Source of the DNA: Combretum micranthum
Lineage: Eukaryota > Streptophyta > Magnoliopsida > Myrtales > Combretaceae
Assembly (NCBI GenBank): GCA_024138025.1
Contig: JAMXBD010000692.1
Location: forward strand, 558,001 to 622,000
Length of the DNA: 64,000 bases
Direction: 5' to 3'
Shown here one piece after another: positions 46,183-56,899 of this stretch; the stretch's first letter is position 1; the number at the start of each line of letters is the position of its first letter. A model generated the notes under the pieces. The model made no database searches and had not been told where the DNA came from. It saw only the letters and a program-made list of their open reading frames with translations. The translations under genes and the position numbers were made by a program.

Positions 46183-48045
46183 TTCATTAATTGATTGATT
46201 AATCAATAATAAATTATTCTAATATCTCTTTTCAGTTAACTCATGGGCAAGTATACCTATCATTTATAGCATAGATGACAAGAACAGATCATCACACAAT
46301 GATCGAATAACTATTAGTAATAACTTATTTTTCTATTATCTACTCTAAAATATATTAAGAAATTAACTATTATTGCTATATCTATGATTAATTTTTATTT
46401 TTATGACTTTAAGACAGATTAACAACAAGTTATGAGAATTCAATATTATTCAACTTATCTAAACAACAATTTCCCCACAAGAATACTACTATAGTCAATT
46501 TCACAAGATAATATCAATGATCATTCATATTCAATTAATCCGCAAGATTTCTAAAATAGATTAGTTTCTCTTTTAAGATTACTAATCACTAATCTCTTAA
46601 ATCTACCTATCAGAATGTCTTCTAATTAGTAACAATTCAAGGATTGCATTATTGCACTATGAATCTTTACAAAAATCATTTAAAACGAAGAATCTTGTAA
46701 TTTTATTTCAGGCCATTCAAACAAGCCTTTCTGATTATGCTAGATCTATTCAAATATGCAATTTCTCAATCAACATTCATGAAATCAAACATAGAATTAA
46801 TATTCTAAATATATCAATCTATGAAACCATACAAAACTAATAATCATACTTAAAAAGGACATGAACTTTCATTAAAACTGCAGTTAAGTACAAAACATAT
46901 AGTAATCTTGTTGTTTAGGTGGTAAATTTTTACTCCTCCATTACAAAGCTATCACAAGCACGACATATCTATTACACAATAGCACTATAATGGAAGGAAT
47001 ACACAGAAGTGAACAATCTTGAATGATCTTCTTGATCGATCCCTCTCTCTTGAAGCTCTGTTTTCTTAGAGACTCTAAAACTAGATTTTTAATGTAGATA
47101 TTTTCTTTAAGTATTGTGTTCTATTTTTGTCCTCTACAAACATATTTATACTTGCTAAATTATGAAAATATCCTTAAATTCCAGTTAAACTTAAGTTCCT
47201 CGTATATTTTTAAATGTTTGACCAAGTCATCGAAAAGTATATGAGATGAACACAGCTACATCTATTTAGTCGTGCATCTCCGTAGGTAGTTATAACTGTT
47301 GAATTCATCATACTCAAGAGAGAACATGGCTAGAGCATGGCGTAATGTATCCAACCATGCTTCTCATTGAATATTCATACTCCTTTAACTTATGCATAGC
47401 ACGGGTGGAACACGACTTCTACTAATGCCTTGTGCTTCTCTTTAACTCTTTAATTCTCACAAATCCCATATTTGCATGGGTTAAACACGACCACTTATAT
47501 CTTGTCATGCTTCATTATATGCTTCAATCCTCATATATATGCATCCAAGAAGCACGATGGAAACATAAGTTCATTCTTCCAAGAACACGATGATAACACG
47601 ACTTGACATATTTACCGACTTCACTTCTTTAGTTGCAACTCCATTTTCGATAGAAACATCCAATGAAAATGATTGAATATAAGTCCTCATATTTCTCTGT
47701 CTTCGATTCTTCACAAATTAAATCAAACCTGACAAGAGCATGGGTAAAGCACAATTAAATGTATCCCATCATGGTCTTCATAATTCTTTGATTCTTCAAA
47801 TTTGATTTATATCCAACATGAGCATAGAGGAAACACAGCTGATCATATCTCCCCATGTCCTTCATAGTTCTCTGTTATTTTCTTCACTTTGACTCCAAAT
47901 TTGATATAACTTGATTAATTTTACTCTAAAGCTCTTTTTCTTTCAAAAACATAAAATTGACCAAGTTAAGTATCAAATCTTAACAATAATTTATATAATT
48001 TACTACAATATAGCCTATCAAATATAGAATAAAACACCTATATCA
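46183..48045 (-). repeat. 5' LTR of Athila element
   Basis: About 1.86 kb. The inner end is set by the primer site. The outer end (CACCTATATCA) is set by similarity to the start of the solo LTR at 40863. The segment about 47230-47870 holds five or six degenerate ~100-bp units sharing AGCATGG..AAACACGA blocks. The partner LTR is absent, so the outer end is provisional. Confidence 0.65.
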
Positions 48046-48318
48046 ATCACTCCCTAGACCAAATTAAAATGATACAAGTACACTTAAGCAATTAATTAGG
48101 TCATTTTTAAGTATTAATTCATTTTTTGATGTCTATCCTAGTAAGCGACACCCAAGTCATGACATACTTGTGAAGAAATAAGAATGCCCCCACGAGACAA
48201 ATGATAGGAAATCTAAAGGACAAGAATTTGTATAAAGAATTATTTCAAATAAGTTTGAAGTTATCAATTCAATCATTTATCCTTATTAGATTACTTATTA
48301 CTAAAGTCTCAAGTTACT

Positions 48319-48341
48319 TATATATATATATATATATATAT
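48319..48341. repeat. (TA)n microsatellite
   Basis: About eleven TA units. An ORF running through it is not credible. Confidence 0.9.
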
Positions 48342-49985
48342 TACCTTTTCTGGTTTGATACTTCACTTAATTCCTTTCTTAAAATATGATTCATAAATCA
48401 ATACCAAGTTCTAAACTAAATTTTAGTTTTAAACCATTCCATATATTAAAGTTTATTAACTACTTATCTTAACCATTTAAGCTTATTTATAGTAATTAAT
48501 TCCTTAACGTAATATTCTTAATAACATATCTTATAACTAATCAAAGAAACTTTTATCAAGTAGAATAGCCCATTTAAGATATAATTAGTTGATCCATATC
48601 ATTAATATCCCAACTTTACTCGTAAGTGTGTTAAAGAGCCTAAGGTAACTTCCTAATAGATTGTTATTAACTTATAAGTGATTATTTATATTTATTTTAT
48701 TAAATAATTTGAAAAAACAAAATAATAAATTATTTGTATTAAAATTTATATTTTAATATGTAAATATATTATTTATAACTATTCTTTACTTATTTGATTA
48801 GGATCAATTTCCTTTTAATTTCAAATTTTCACTTTCTATATAAAACTAGTATGCATCATAACTTTAATCAACCGGTTCACTATCTTAAACATGGGTTCTT
48901 GAGCTCAAATTTTTATGTAAACTTTGTAATACATTATTAGATGTTCATAAGTTCAATTGACCAAAAATAATTAATTAATTATGATTTTAAATTTGATTAT
49001 ACCTAATCTATCCAAAATAGGACACAAACAGCGGTGACTGACCAATTCAAGCAAAATTGAGGGTCTTCCCGGTTGCTCTTGGCTAATTCCTTACACCATA
49101 TTAAAATGAACTTTGTAAGCTTTCAAACCATTATACTCTTACCATAAAAGGAGGAGAAAAAGTCACCATTTCAGCACTATATATTTCCATCACTATATTA
49201 TCTAAAACTCTATTATGTTTTGTTTCTGCTATTTTGTAATTTACTTTTTAAAAATGATAAATGTATTTCAAAAAACACAAAAATTTTCAGTTTAGATATA
49301 GACACATTAAAATATCATTCCTAAAAATTTCATCCAAAAATTAATTCTTTTGATATTTTATTTACATTTTACATCTCAATGATTTCCATGATTTTCCAAC
49401 ATTTTGTTCAACATTGACATTTGTAATCATTCATAACCTAATCATAAATTGATAGATCTTTATATGTGCTGCTCATTCACTTCGTTGCAGGTGCAATCTC
49501 ATTACAGGTTTATTCCTTATGAATAACTATTACGACTTTTAGTTCATTGAATAACAATTCCACAATGAATCCCTGTTACACAAAACATCGAATAGTCATT
49601 CTTTATTCAAACCTATGAATACCAATTTATTTGATGTTATTTTACTAGTTTATCCTTAGATCTATAATTTACAAATCAAATCATCATCATCTATACTAGT
49701 TTTTACATATTCAACAACATAAATTATAATTATTCATCACATAATCAATGTAAAAATTTAAAGATAAGACCACTTGCCAATAATGAAGAAAAACGCATTA
49801 GCAAACTACTACTACTAATAAAGGTTTGCTTGTTGAAGAAGTTTCTCAAATACTCTTCCTTTTTCTTATTGATCCTTGATTATCCTAAGATTAGTATTAG
49901 TGTTGTTGATCTAAAGATTAAAGAGGATAAGAATTTATTCTTACCATTTTCTCTTTAATCTTCTTGCATAAGTTTATAAATACTA

Positions 49986-50009
49986 AGAGAGAGAGAGAGA
50001 GAGAGAGAT
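49986..50009. repeat. (GA)n microsatellite
   Basis: About eleven to twelve GA units just upstream of the candidate TATA region of the possible LTR. Confidence 0.9.
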
Positions 50010-50517
50010 CTATGTTTTCCTCCTAATGAAGATTAGAGAAAGTTTTGAGAGAGATTGAAAGGATGACTTCTCCAAGAAGTCTTGTCATGTGAATAATGAG
50101 AGGAAAAGAGGAAACTACGGCTTTTATATGAGGGTGAGATGTCATAAATGTATAAATTATACATTTGAGATGGAAATTACCTACATGTCCTCATGCTTTG
50201 TATTGATTTAGTTATCATCTAACTTGTCCATTTTACCCCTCCTTACTTGTTTTATGACATGTAATGCATATTAATTGTCATTCTCCTTCTAATTATTTGT
50301 TATTGAAATTTTTATGGAATTTCAAATTATTATATTATTCTATTTATTCTTAATAATTCCTATCATATTTGTTGAACATCATTATTATTATTATTATCAT
50401 TATTGATTACTATATATATATAATTCCAATATGATTTGTTATTGTCTATTAATATTATTATCCTTTTGTTTTTGTTATTACTCTTATAACATAAATTGAG
50501 GATATTTCATTCCTACA

Positions 50518-51809
50518 ATGATCTGAAACTCTGCCCACCAAGATATTAACTGCTTTAGTAAAATGTCACATGGTTTTGTCCTTACTGCTAGCTGCTTTCT
50601 TGGAGGTCACACATCTTAGGGGTGCTCCAAGTGAGCATTATTAACTTTAGAGTTCTAGTAAACTTCAAGCCATATACCACAATGTGTCTCCATAACTAGA
50701 GTTGTACAACCTTATATTTGAGGGGTATCACATTTTTCATGAATCACAACCTTATGATAACCTCCATTCTCTTTGGACATCTTCTCTTAATCAAGTTAAA
50801 ATTAGTCTGCTAGTTTCCTCCTTGGTTTGTCCCCAAAATATCTATTTGCTATAGATGATTGGTTTTGATACCATTTGTATTGCTCAAACTAAAAGCAATT
50901 AATAACTAAACCAATGTGTTTTCAACGACTTGCCTCAAAATGGAGATTATGTTGGGTAAAGGCATTATTATTATTATTATTCAGTTTATTTAAGCTTCTT
51001 AAAGGAGGTAGCATGAAAATCTAAATGAAATAGAGTATTAAAGAATTTAATGAATACCATTCAAATATTACTGAGGTCACGACCATTCATCCATATATAT
51101 ATTCATATGTATCTATGTATGCCGGTGCAAGTTTATTTTAAATAATGACTCTTGGAAATTTGCAGTTTTGTTGACCATTAATTTAAAGAGACAACCCTTT
51201 CATATGACAACTCTAAAACACAGGATTCTGTGGGTAGCTTTATAAAGTTATTTACCCTGCTTTATGGTACTTCCCATAGGTTTTTGTCGGATATTTGATG
51301 TTACAGATTAGGTTTTAAGTATGATTTTACAAAACTTGCTCACGTACTGCAGGATATGGATATAATAGCTCTATACTTTATAGTAATGTTGGATCTTGTC
51401 TAATGTATACAGATTACACAATATGGGTTTTTGGATATATTGTACATATTTTGTAAAAATTATTAGTTACTAATACTAAATATAGCCCGATATTAAGTTT
51501 TGCCTAGACATATAACTTATGCTTTCTACTAGAAACAGAAAGAAAAAGCATATAGTTGGAAACCCTTCAATTTCAGTACGATGCTTATTCTGTGAAAACA
51601 AATTTTATCGTTGAAAATGGTTTAGATATCGATCGAAACGGGAAAAAAATATATTAGTACGAAGATGTGAATGTTGATTGAGTCGAAATTGTTTAAAAAT
51701 TTATTTGCTATTACGTAATTGTTTTTCATCGGATGTTCTTACTTATTCTAATGGATTTAGTATTGGTATTATTTTAAGCATATTGAACTAAATATATTAA
51801 TGGACCGTA
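50518..51809. other. No gene seen
   Basis: AT-rich DNA without credible ORFs. About 50590-50740 (GGGGTGCTCCAAGTGAGCAT and following) looks like an element fragment, but I cannot assign it. Short TTA/ATT microsatellite tracts occur near 50970. Confidence 0.5.
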
Positions 51810-51896
51810 TATTTGTGATGGGAAAAGGAAAAAAAAATAATATTGTAATAAACAATTACAAAAATGCCTAAAAAAATATTAATTTTAAGCAGTTCA

Positions 51897-52012
51897 AACT
51901 CGTCTTTTAAATAGACAAATTCATTAATAATTGAACTCGTATCTTCAACAGACAAGATCGGTGCAATCACACTTTCATCACTAATGAACTCATCTCTTTA
52001 AGAAAGAAATTC
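51897..52012. repeat. Three palindromic units in left TIR
   Basis: Units at 51897-51921, 51934-51959 and 51987-52012, each a degraded form of AACTCGTCTCTT followed by its complement. Spacers are 12-27 bp. Confidence 0.75.
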
Positions 52013-52688
52013 GACACATTATACCTGATGCCCCTCCTCTTCTTTCTCCTCATTTCATTATAATGTTTATGTCCCAATTAGTTTAGAAACCCTAACCCTA
52101 ATCCCAATTTGCCCCTTCCCTAATTCGATCAAATTGAAGCCGAAGTTTGGCCGATTTCGTTCACTAGAAGCTAGATTCTGCAGCATTTATAAGTGGGTTG
52201 GTTTTTTTAGCATGGTTACACCGCCTAATTCACTTTGTGACTAAGTTACTCTACACTCCTCGTTAAGGTGTATTGTCGGTTTCATTGATTTGTGTTGATT
52301 TCTCTACATATGACTAAAGTCTTACATTGAAAACATAAGAAAAGTCACCAACAATATCCATTGTGAATAATAATTAGATTGACAAGCAACATGCTCCTCA
52401 CTATTGTTTTCGATGATTTCGTATTGTATTGACCGTGTCCACCAAAAGCTACATTTGTGTTGATTTCTTGGACAATTATTCAATGGTGCAAATTCTGTTA
52501 GTAAGTTATTGCATACTAAACATGTTCATATATACCAAACATGTCTTTAAGGGCACGTATAAAGAAATGTGACTAATAAGGGACCAATAAGGCCGAATGA
52601 AGAGACGGGTTTGGCATAAAACAAACAAAACTAAAGCTATAGTAGCAATTTTTATCAAGCTAAGAAACAAATTTGACAAAAAATAGTA

Positions 52689-52791
52689 AGCTCATCTCTT
52701 CAAGAGACGAGTTGGACCTACTAATAAGAAACTCGTCTCTTAAAAAGATAAATTTAACCACTTATGAACTCATTTCTTTTAAAGATGAGTT
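52689..52791. repeat. Three palindromic units in right TIR
   Basis: Units at 52689-52713, 52730-52754 and 52767-52791. The first is the best preserved, with arms CTCATCTCTT and AAGAGACGAG and one mismatched pair. They mirror the three units of the left TIR in number and rough spacing. Confidence 0.75.
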
Positions 52792-52835
52792 TAACTTGTC
52801 TAAAATTGAGATTATTTTTTTTCCCGGTAGCCTTT

Positions 52836-53455
52836 TGGTAGGAATCAGCAAGACTGAAATCGTTGGAAAGAAAAGCAAATTCAAAACTGACACAAAAGAT
52901 TAAAGCTTAAAGCCTTCTATACCAGCCTTTAATTCTTTTGATGTCTTTTCGAATTTCTTTTGTGACTTTTCGAATTTCTTTGTAGGAATTATTTATAATT
53001 ATGTTTTTCAGTTACGCTGTCAGTTATGTAACTGCCACAATTATATTTTTCAGTTACGTAACTACCTTGTAATAAACCTATATATAAAGGCTAGTAGCTA
53101 CTCAATATAGATATAGAAGTTTTTATCATATCTTTTGAAATATTTGAGAGCACTTTTAAGTGTGAAACCCTTTGTGGTGATTTTGAATATTGAGTTTTCA
53201 TTCTCTTTATTCTTGAATTCTTATCAATTCTTGTGTCGTATAGAATTATGGTGAACCCTGTTATTAGAATCTTGTGATTCTTTTAACATTGTGATTAATT
53301 TATAGATCGTGGTCCATATCGTTCTATAATCTAATCACAAAACAGTTTAATTTTATTGTTCATAGATTCTATCGAACAATAATTTTGTTCATATCATTTC
53401 TATTGAAAAACCATAAAAATTTAGATTAAGATTCAACCCCCTCAAGCTCATGTTA
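52836..53455 (+). repeat. 5' LTR of gag-protease chromovirus-like element
   Basis: 620 bp. Opens TGGTAGGAATCAGC (TGATAGG in the other LTR) and ends CTCATGTTA. TATATATAAAGG at about 53080 is the likely TATA box. Closely matches 55235-55856. Confidence 0.88.
53009..53063 (+). promoter_or_regulatory. U3 array of ACGT-type palindromes
   Basis: Three CAGTTA-starting units, the best being CAGTTATGTAACTG (53021-53034) and CAGTTACGTAACT (53051-53063), which contains the perfect palindrome AGTTACGTAACT. They lie directly upstream of the TATA box. ACGT cores are typical bZIP sites, so an enhancer role is plausible but inferred. The 3' LTR carries four units. Confidence 0.5.
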
Positions 53456-53459
53456 GATT

Positions 53460-53471
53460 TGGTATTAGAGC
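53460..53471 (+). other. Primer-binding site, initiator tRNA-Met type
   Basis: TGGTATTAGAGC, four bases after the 5' LTR, identical to the site of the SIRE-like element at 894. Confidence 0.85.
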
Positions 53472-53590
53472 AAAGGTTTATTTAGAAATTGTTGTTTGAT
53501 ACGGATTAATTTCAGGTTGGTTTAATTTTCTTTGTGAATTTTTTTGTTGTTGTTGAATTATGCTGTGTTGCTGTTGGTGATTGTGGAGAG

Positions 53591-54360
53591 ATGTCGTCAG
53601 ATGGAAGCAATATTATCAATGTCAATAATGCTAGAGTTAGAAGGAATAATAACAACAACAATGGTGGTGGTGAAGGAAATATTGTGACTAGGCAAGAATT
53701 TATATAATTGCAAACCGGGGTTAATCGGATGCATGAAGATGTAAGAAGAATTTTAGAGAAATTGGAGGTGAGAGATAGGAGGAGTCAAAGTGGATCTGGC
53801 CATAAGAGACATCTTAATAAAGATTCCAATGGGAATAGTGAAAGAAATAGGAGGCAAGAAGGTAGGGATGATAGAATAAAGGCACCTTTCATTAGAAGTA
53901 AGGAATTTCTTGATTGGGTGACAAGGGTAGAGAAGGTTTTTTATTGCTATGAGTGGGATGAGAGCATGAAGTTAAAGATGGCATCTCTAGTATTTTCTGA
54001 TTATGCTCATTTGTGGTGGGAAAAGTTACAGGTTGAGAGACGAAGAGCTGATGAAGACAAGGTGCATTCATGGGCTTTGATGAAGAGATTAATGAAACGA
54101 AGGTTTGTGTTAGATTACTATATATAGGAGTTGTTGCTAGAATTACATTTCTTGAGGCAAGGCAAGTGAAGTGTAGAGAAGTATGTAAAGGAGTTTGAAA
54201 TGTTGATGGCAATGTGTGATATTTGAGAGTCTTCATATGATTCTATAGCTAGGTTCATCAATGCATTGAAGATGGACATCGCCAGTATAGTAGAATTCCA
54301 GCATTTTTAGACCTTGGAGGATGTGATTAAGTTGGTTAGCCGGGTTGAGAGATAATAACG
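53591..54360 (+). pseudogene. Chromovirus-type gag relic
   Basis: Starts at ATG 53591 (MSSDGSNIINVNN), with an in-frame TAA at 53705 and a long open part to 54127. The gag core is clear: a basic linker, then EFLDWVTRVEKVFYCYEW, LASLVFSDYAHLWWEKL-like wording, and KRRFVLDYY. After further stops (near 54125, 54168, 54222) the frame ends at SRVER near 54350. Stops replace residues usually Gln, Trp or Ser. Confidence 0.8.
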
Positions 54361-54983
54361 CAGACTTTCTCAGAAATCATATTACCATGGCAAATCTGAT
54401 GAGAAGGAGAAGAAAGAGGTTGGGAAGGAGAAGAGCAAGGGCAAAGTGGTTGAAGTTAAAGCGCTTAATCAGACACAACAAAGAACGAGCAGAGAGATCA
54501 AATTTTGTAAGTGTTTGGGGCATGGCCACATTACTTCTCAATGTTAACAAGCGAGTTATGCTCTTGCAAGATAATGTAATTGAGAGTGAGGAAGAGGAGC
54601 AGAAGAGTAGTGAGGAAGAAGTGCAAGAAGAGAACATGGATGATTTGCTTTTGACTCTAACGCTTCAGCAGGAGAAAGCCATTCCAGATCAGAAGACTAA
54701 TATGTTCTATATTCAGAGTTTGGTACAAGGAAAATCATGTTTGACTATGATTGATATAGGCAGCTACACCAATGTTATTTCTACTAGATTAGTTTCTAAA
54801 TTAGGATTGCAGATAAAGCAACATCCAAAGCCATACAATCTTCATTGGCTTAATCATCAAGGAGCTGTTTATGTGCATAAACAGTTACGTATACCTATTT
54901 CAATTGGTGAATATACTGATGAGTTATTATGTGATGTAGTACCCGTGGATGCTACACACTTGATTCTTAGAAGACCATGGTAG
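54345..54983 (+). pseudogene. Zinc-knuckle remnant and aspartic protease
   Basis: A knuckle remnant C-K-C-LGHGHITSQC lies near 54510-54545 in another frame than the protease. Protease then reads GKSCLTMIDIGSYTNVIS (active site D-I-G, Asp at 54752), LVSKLGL, HPKPYNLHWLN and DELLCDVVPVDATHLILRRPW, which is the chromovirus protease pattern. The stop after RRPW is TAG for an expected Gln. A further ~100 residues of the usual linker follow, then the element ends without RT. Confidence 0.8.
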
Positions 54984-55234
54984 TATGATCTTCGAGCTAC
55001 ATTTGATGGGTACAAGAATGAGTACACTATTCAGCATCGGGATAAGACATATAAGCTGCTTCCTATGAGTTATGAAGAGGTACAATAAGCCAAGATGATG
55101 CATGTTAAGAAGATCAAAGGATTGAGAAGTTTGTTTGCATGGACCAATTGGATAACAATTCCGAATCTAACTCCGAAAGTTCATAAATTGAAGAATCAAG
55201 ATTTGGGGACGAATTTTTTTAAACCCGGGGGTAA

Positions 55235-55856
55235 TGATAGGAATCAGCTAGGCCGAAATCATTAGAAACGAAAGCAAATTCAAGACCGACACAAAAGATT
55301 AAAGCTTGAATCCTCCTACACCAACCTTTAATTCTTTTGATGTCTTTTCAAATTTCTTTTGTGTCTTTTCGAATTTCTTTATAGGAATTATATACAATTA
55401 TTTTTTTCAGTTACTTAACCGCCACAATTATATTTTTCAGTTACGTTGTCAGTTATGTAACTGTCATAATTATATTTTTCAGTTACATAATTACCCTGTA
55501 ATAAACCTATATGTAAAGGTTAGTAACTACTCAAGATAGATAAAGAAGTTTTTATCATATCTTTTGAGATATTTGAGAGCATCTTTAAGCGTGAAACCCT
55601 TTGTAGTGATTTTGAATTTTGAGTTTTCATTCTCTTTATTCTTGAGTTCTTATCAATTCTTGTGTCATGTAGAATTGTGGTGAACCTTATTATTATAATC
55701 TTGTGATTCTTTTAACATTGTGATTAATTTATAGATCGTGGTCCCTATCGTTCTATAACCTAATCACAAACTAGTTTAATTTTATTGTTCGTGGATTTTA
55801 TCGAACAATAACCTTAAAAATTTAGATCAAGATTCAACCCCCTGAAGCTCGTGTTA
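55235..55856 (+). repeat. 3' LTR of gag-protease chromovirus-like element
   Basis: 622 bp, TGATAGGAATCAGC to CTCGTGTTA. The purine-rich tract with CCCGGGGGTAA precedes it. U3 has four CAGTTA palindrome units (from 55408, 55438, 55450, 55480) against three in the 5' LTR. Confidence 0.88.
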
Positions 55857-56084
55857 CCTTTTTTGTAATTATATATTAAAACATTTTTTCCTTTTTCCTA
55901 TTTGTGATAGTAATGCATGACAAATTGATAAATACAGAATCATCTCATAATTTAAAAATATGATAGAAGAATTATAGGTTTTTTGAAGTTTCTTATGCCC
56001 TATAAGTTTTGTAGAGAAGGGACTAACGCGGGATTTAAAGATCAAGGTGGAATAAGAAAAAAATACATCTAAAATTGTTGAATA

Positions 56085-56760
56085 AAAAAGATATCATCGA
56101 AGTCTAACCCGTTATTCTTTTCTATCATAAAATTTATCTATGATAGAATCAATATCAATCTTTTCAGTTATACTTCTCTTTATGTAAATCAAAAGACATT
56201 TAGCGAGAAATTAATCGTACATCTTATTTCGTAGTCTATTTTTCATGATATTCATGGGAAAAAATGAGCATTCTATTGTTGCCTTTGAAACTAGAAGAGT
56301 CAAAATTAACCGAATCAAACGATTAATTAGAGGATAGATGAATACTTTTCTAGGTTCCATCAATCAGATCTGGATTATGAGGAATATTAACTTCATAATT
56401 TTCCACTAGCATTTTAAGATGATACATATCTTGTTTAGTGAAATCCTTAACATAAAACTTCTGAGCCAACTTGCATATCCAATCAACATATAACTTCTTA
56501 AAATTGTTACTAGGGTGTCAAGAGATGAACTAAGAGTAAGAAGATCTACTATATTGTCATTATACATATGGTTAATCTCTTGCCATTGAGTGTCGATAGT
56601 AACATAAAACACATTAATTTGATAATATTCTTCTACTAATAAATTGTCACACTAGCACCAATGACCCTACAATAAGTAAATTGAGAATTCAGTTTAGGGA
56701 CAATAATATCATGCTTCTCACAAAATGTTACAAAAATAAAGACGTTAAATGGAACATTTC
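56085..56760 (-). pseudogene. ZMYM-like / hAT transposase C-terminal relic
   Basis: Minus-strand pieces in shifting frames match the C-terminal half of plant TTF/MYM-type zinc-finger proteins derived from hAT transposases: FCEKHDIIVPKLN (about 56730), EEYYQINVFYVTIDTQWQEI (about 56630), NDNIVDLLTLSSSLD, ICKLAQKFYVKDFT, then the dimerisation region RLIRLILTLLVSKATIEC and IMKNRLRNKM (about 56320-56225). There are at least three frame changes and several stops. The N-terminal zinc finger is not visible. It may be a transposon remnant or a decayed host gene. Confidence 0.7.
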
Positions 56761-56899
56761 AATAGGTCATAGACCTACCAATTTATTTTAATCTCTTTGT
56801 ATTTATATGACCAAAACCATAAGAATTTTCACAGAAAATTTTTTGGGCTAGGGTCCGGGGCCTTTGAGCCTTCAAGAGTATAAGTTTTAAAGAAATTTC

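Larger units (their letters stand above)
42397..48045 (-). mobile_element. Athila-lineage Ty3/gypsy element, 3' half lost
   Basis: On the minus strand: 5' LTR (48045-46183), tRNA-Asp-type primer site, gag, protease, RT and the start of RNase H. Homology ends at about 42397 inside RNase H. Integrase and the 3' LTR are missing, and a solo LTR of a related family in the opposite orientation lies 55 bp further. A deletion removed the 3' part. The wording of gag and RT is typical Athila. Confidence 0.83.
48130..50517 (+). repeat. Possible further long LTR (low confidence)
   Basis: The layout resembles the long solo LTRs at 5822 and 25846: a GCGACACCCAAGTCATGACA start zone, a middle block with CAGCGGTGACTGACC, a purine-rich stretch (about 49985-50110) before GCTTTTATATGAGGG (a TATA candidate), and an end zone GATATTTCATTCCTACA. 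I could not find a matching TSD, so the limits are guesses. Confidence 0.3.
52836..55856 (+). mobile_element. Gag-protease-only chromovirus-like gypsy element (TR-GAG type)
   Basis: 3021 bp with exact TSD CCTTT (52831-52835, 55857-55861). LTRs 52836-53455 and 55235-55856, primer site at 53460, and internal sequence of only 1.78 kb with gag and protease. RT, RNase H and integrase are absent: protease is followed by about 250 bp and the 3' LTR. It fits the TR-GAG class of non-autonomous elements. It inserted into the right TIR of the MULE-type element. Confidence 0.87.
51820..55898. mobile_element. Non-autonomous MULE-type element with palindrome-loaded TIRs
   Basis: A 10-bp TSD TATTTGTGAT is exact on both sides (51810-51819, 55899-55908). 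TIRs begin GGGAAAAGGAAAA and extend about 190 bp inward with indels: left 51820-52012, right 52689-52835 plus 55862-55898. G-starting long TIRs and a 9-10-bp TSD point to Mutator-like elements. Without the LTR element nested in the right TIR and its duplicated CCTTT, it is about 1.05 kb. No transposase. Each TIR holds three palindromic units. Confidence 0.82.

Noticed and set aside
51897..52791. Palindromes read as hormone or stress response elements of a host promoter
   Set aside because: They lie symmetrically inside the TIRs of a transposable element with a 10-bp TSD and no gene follows.
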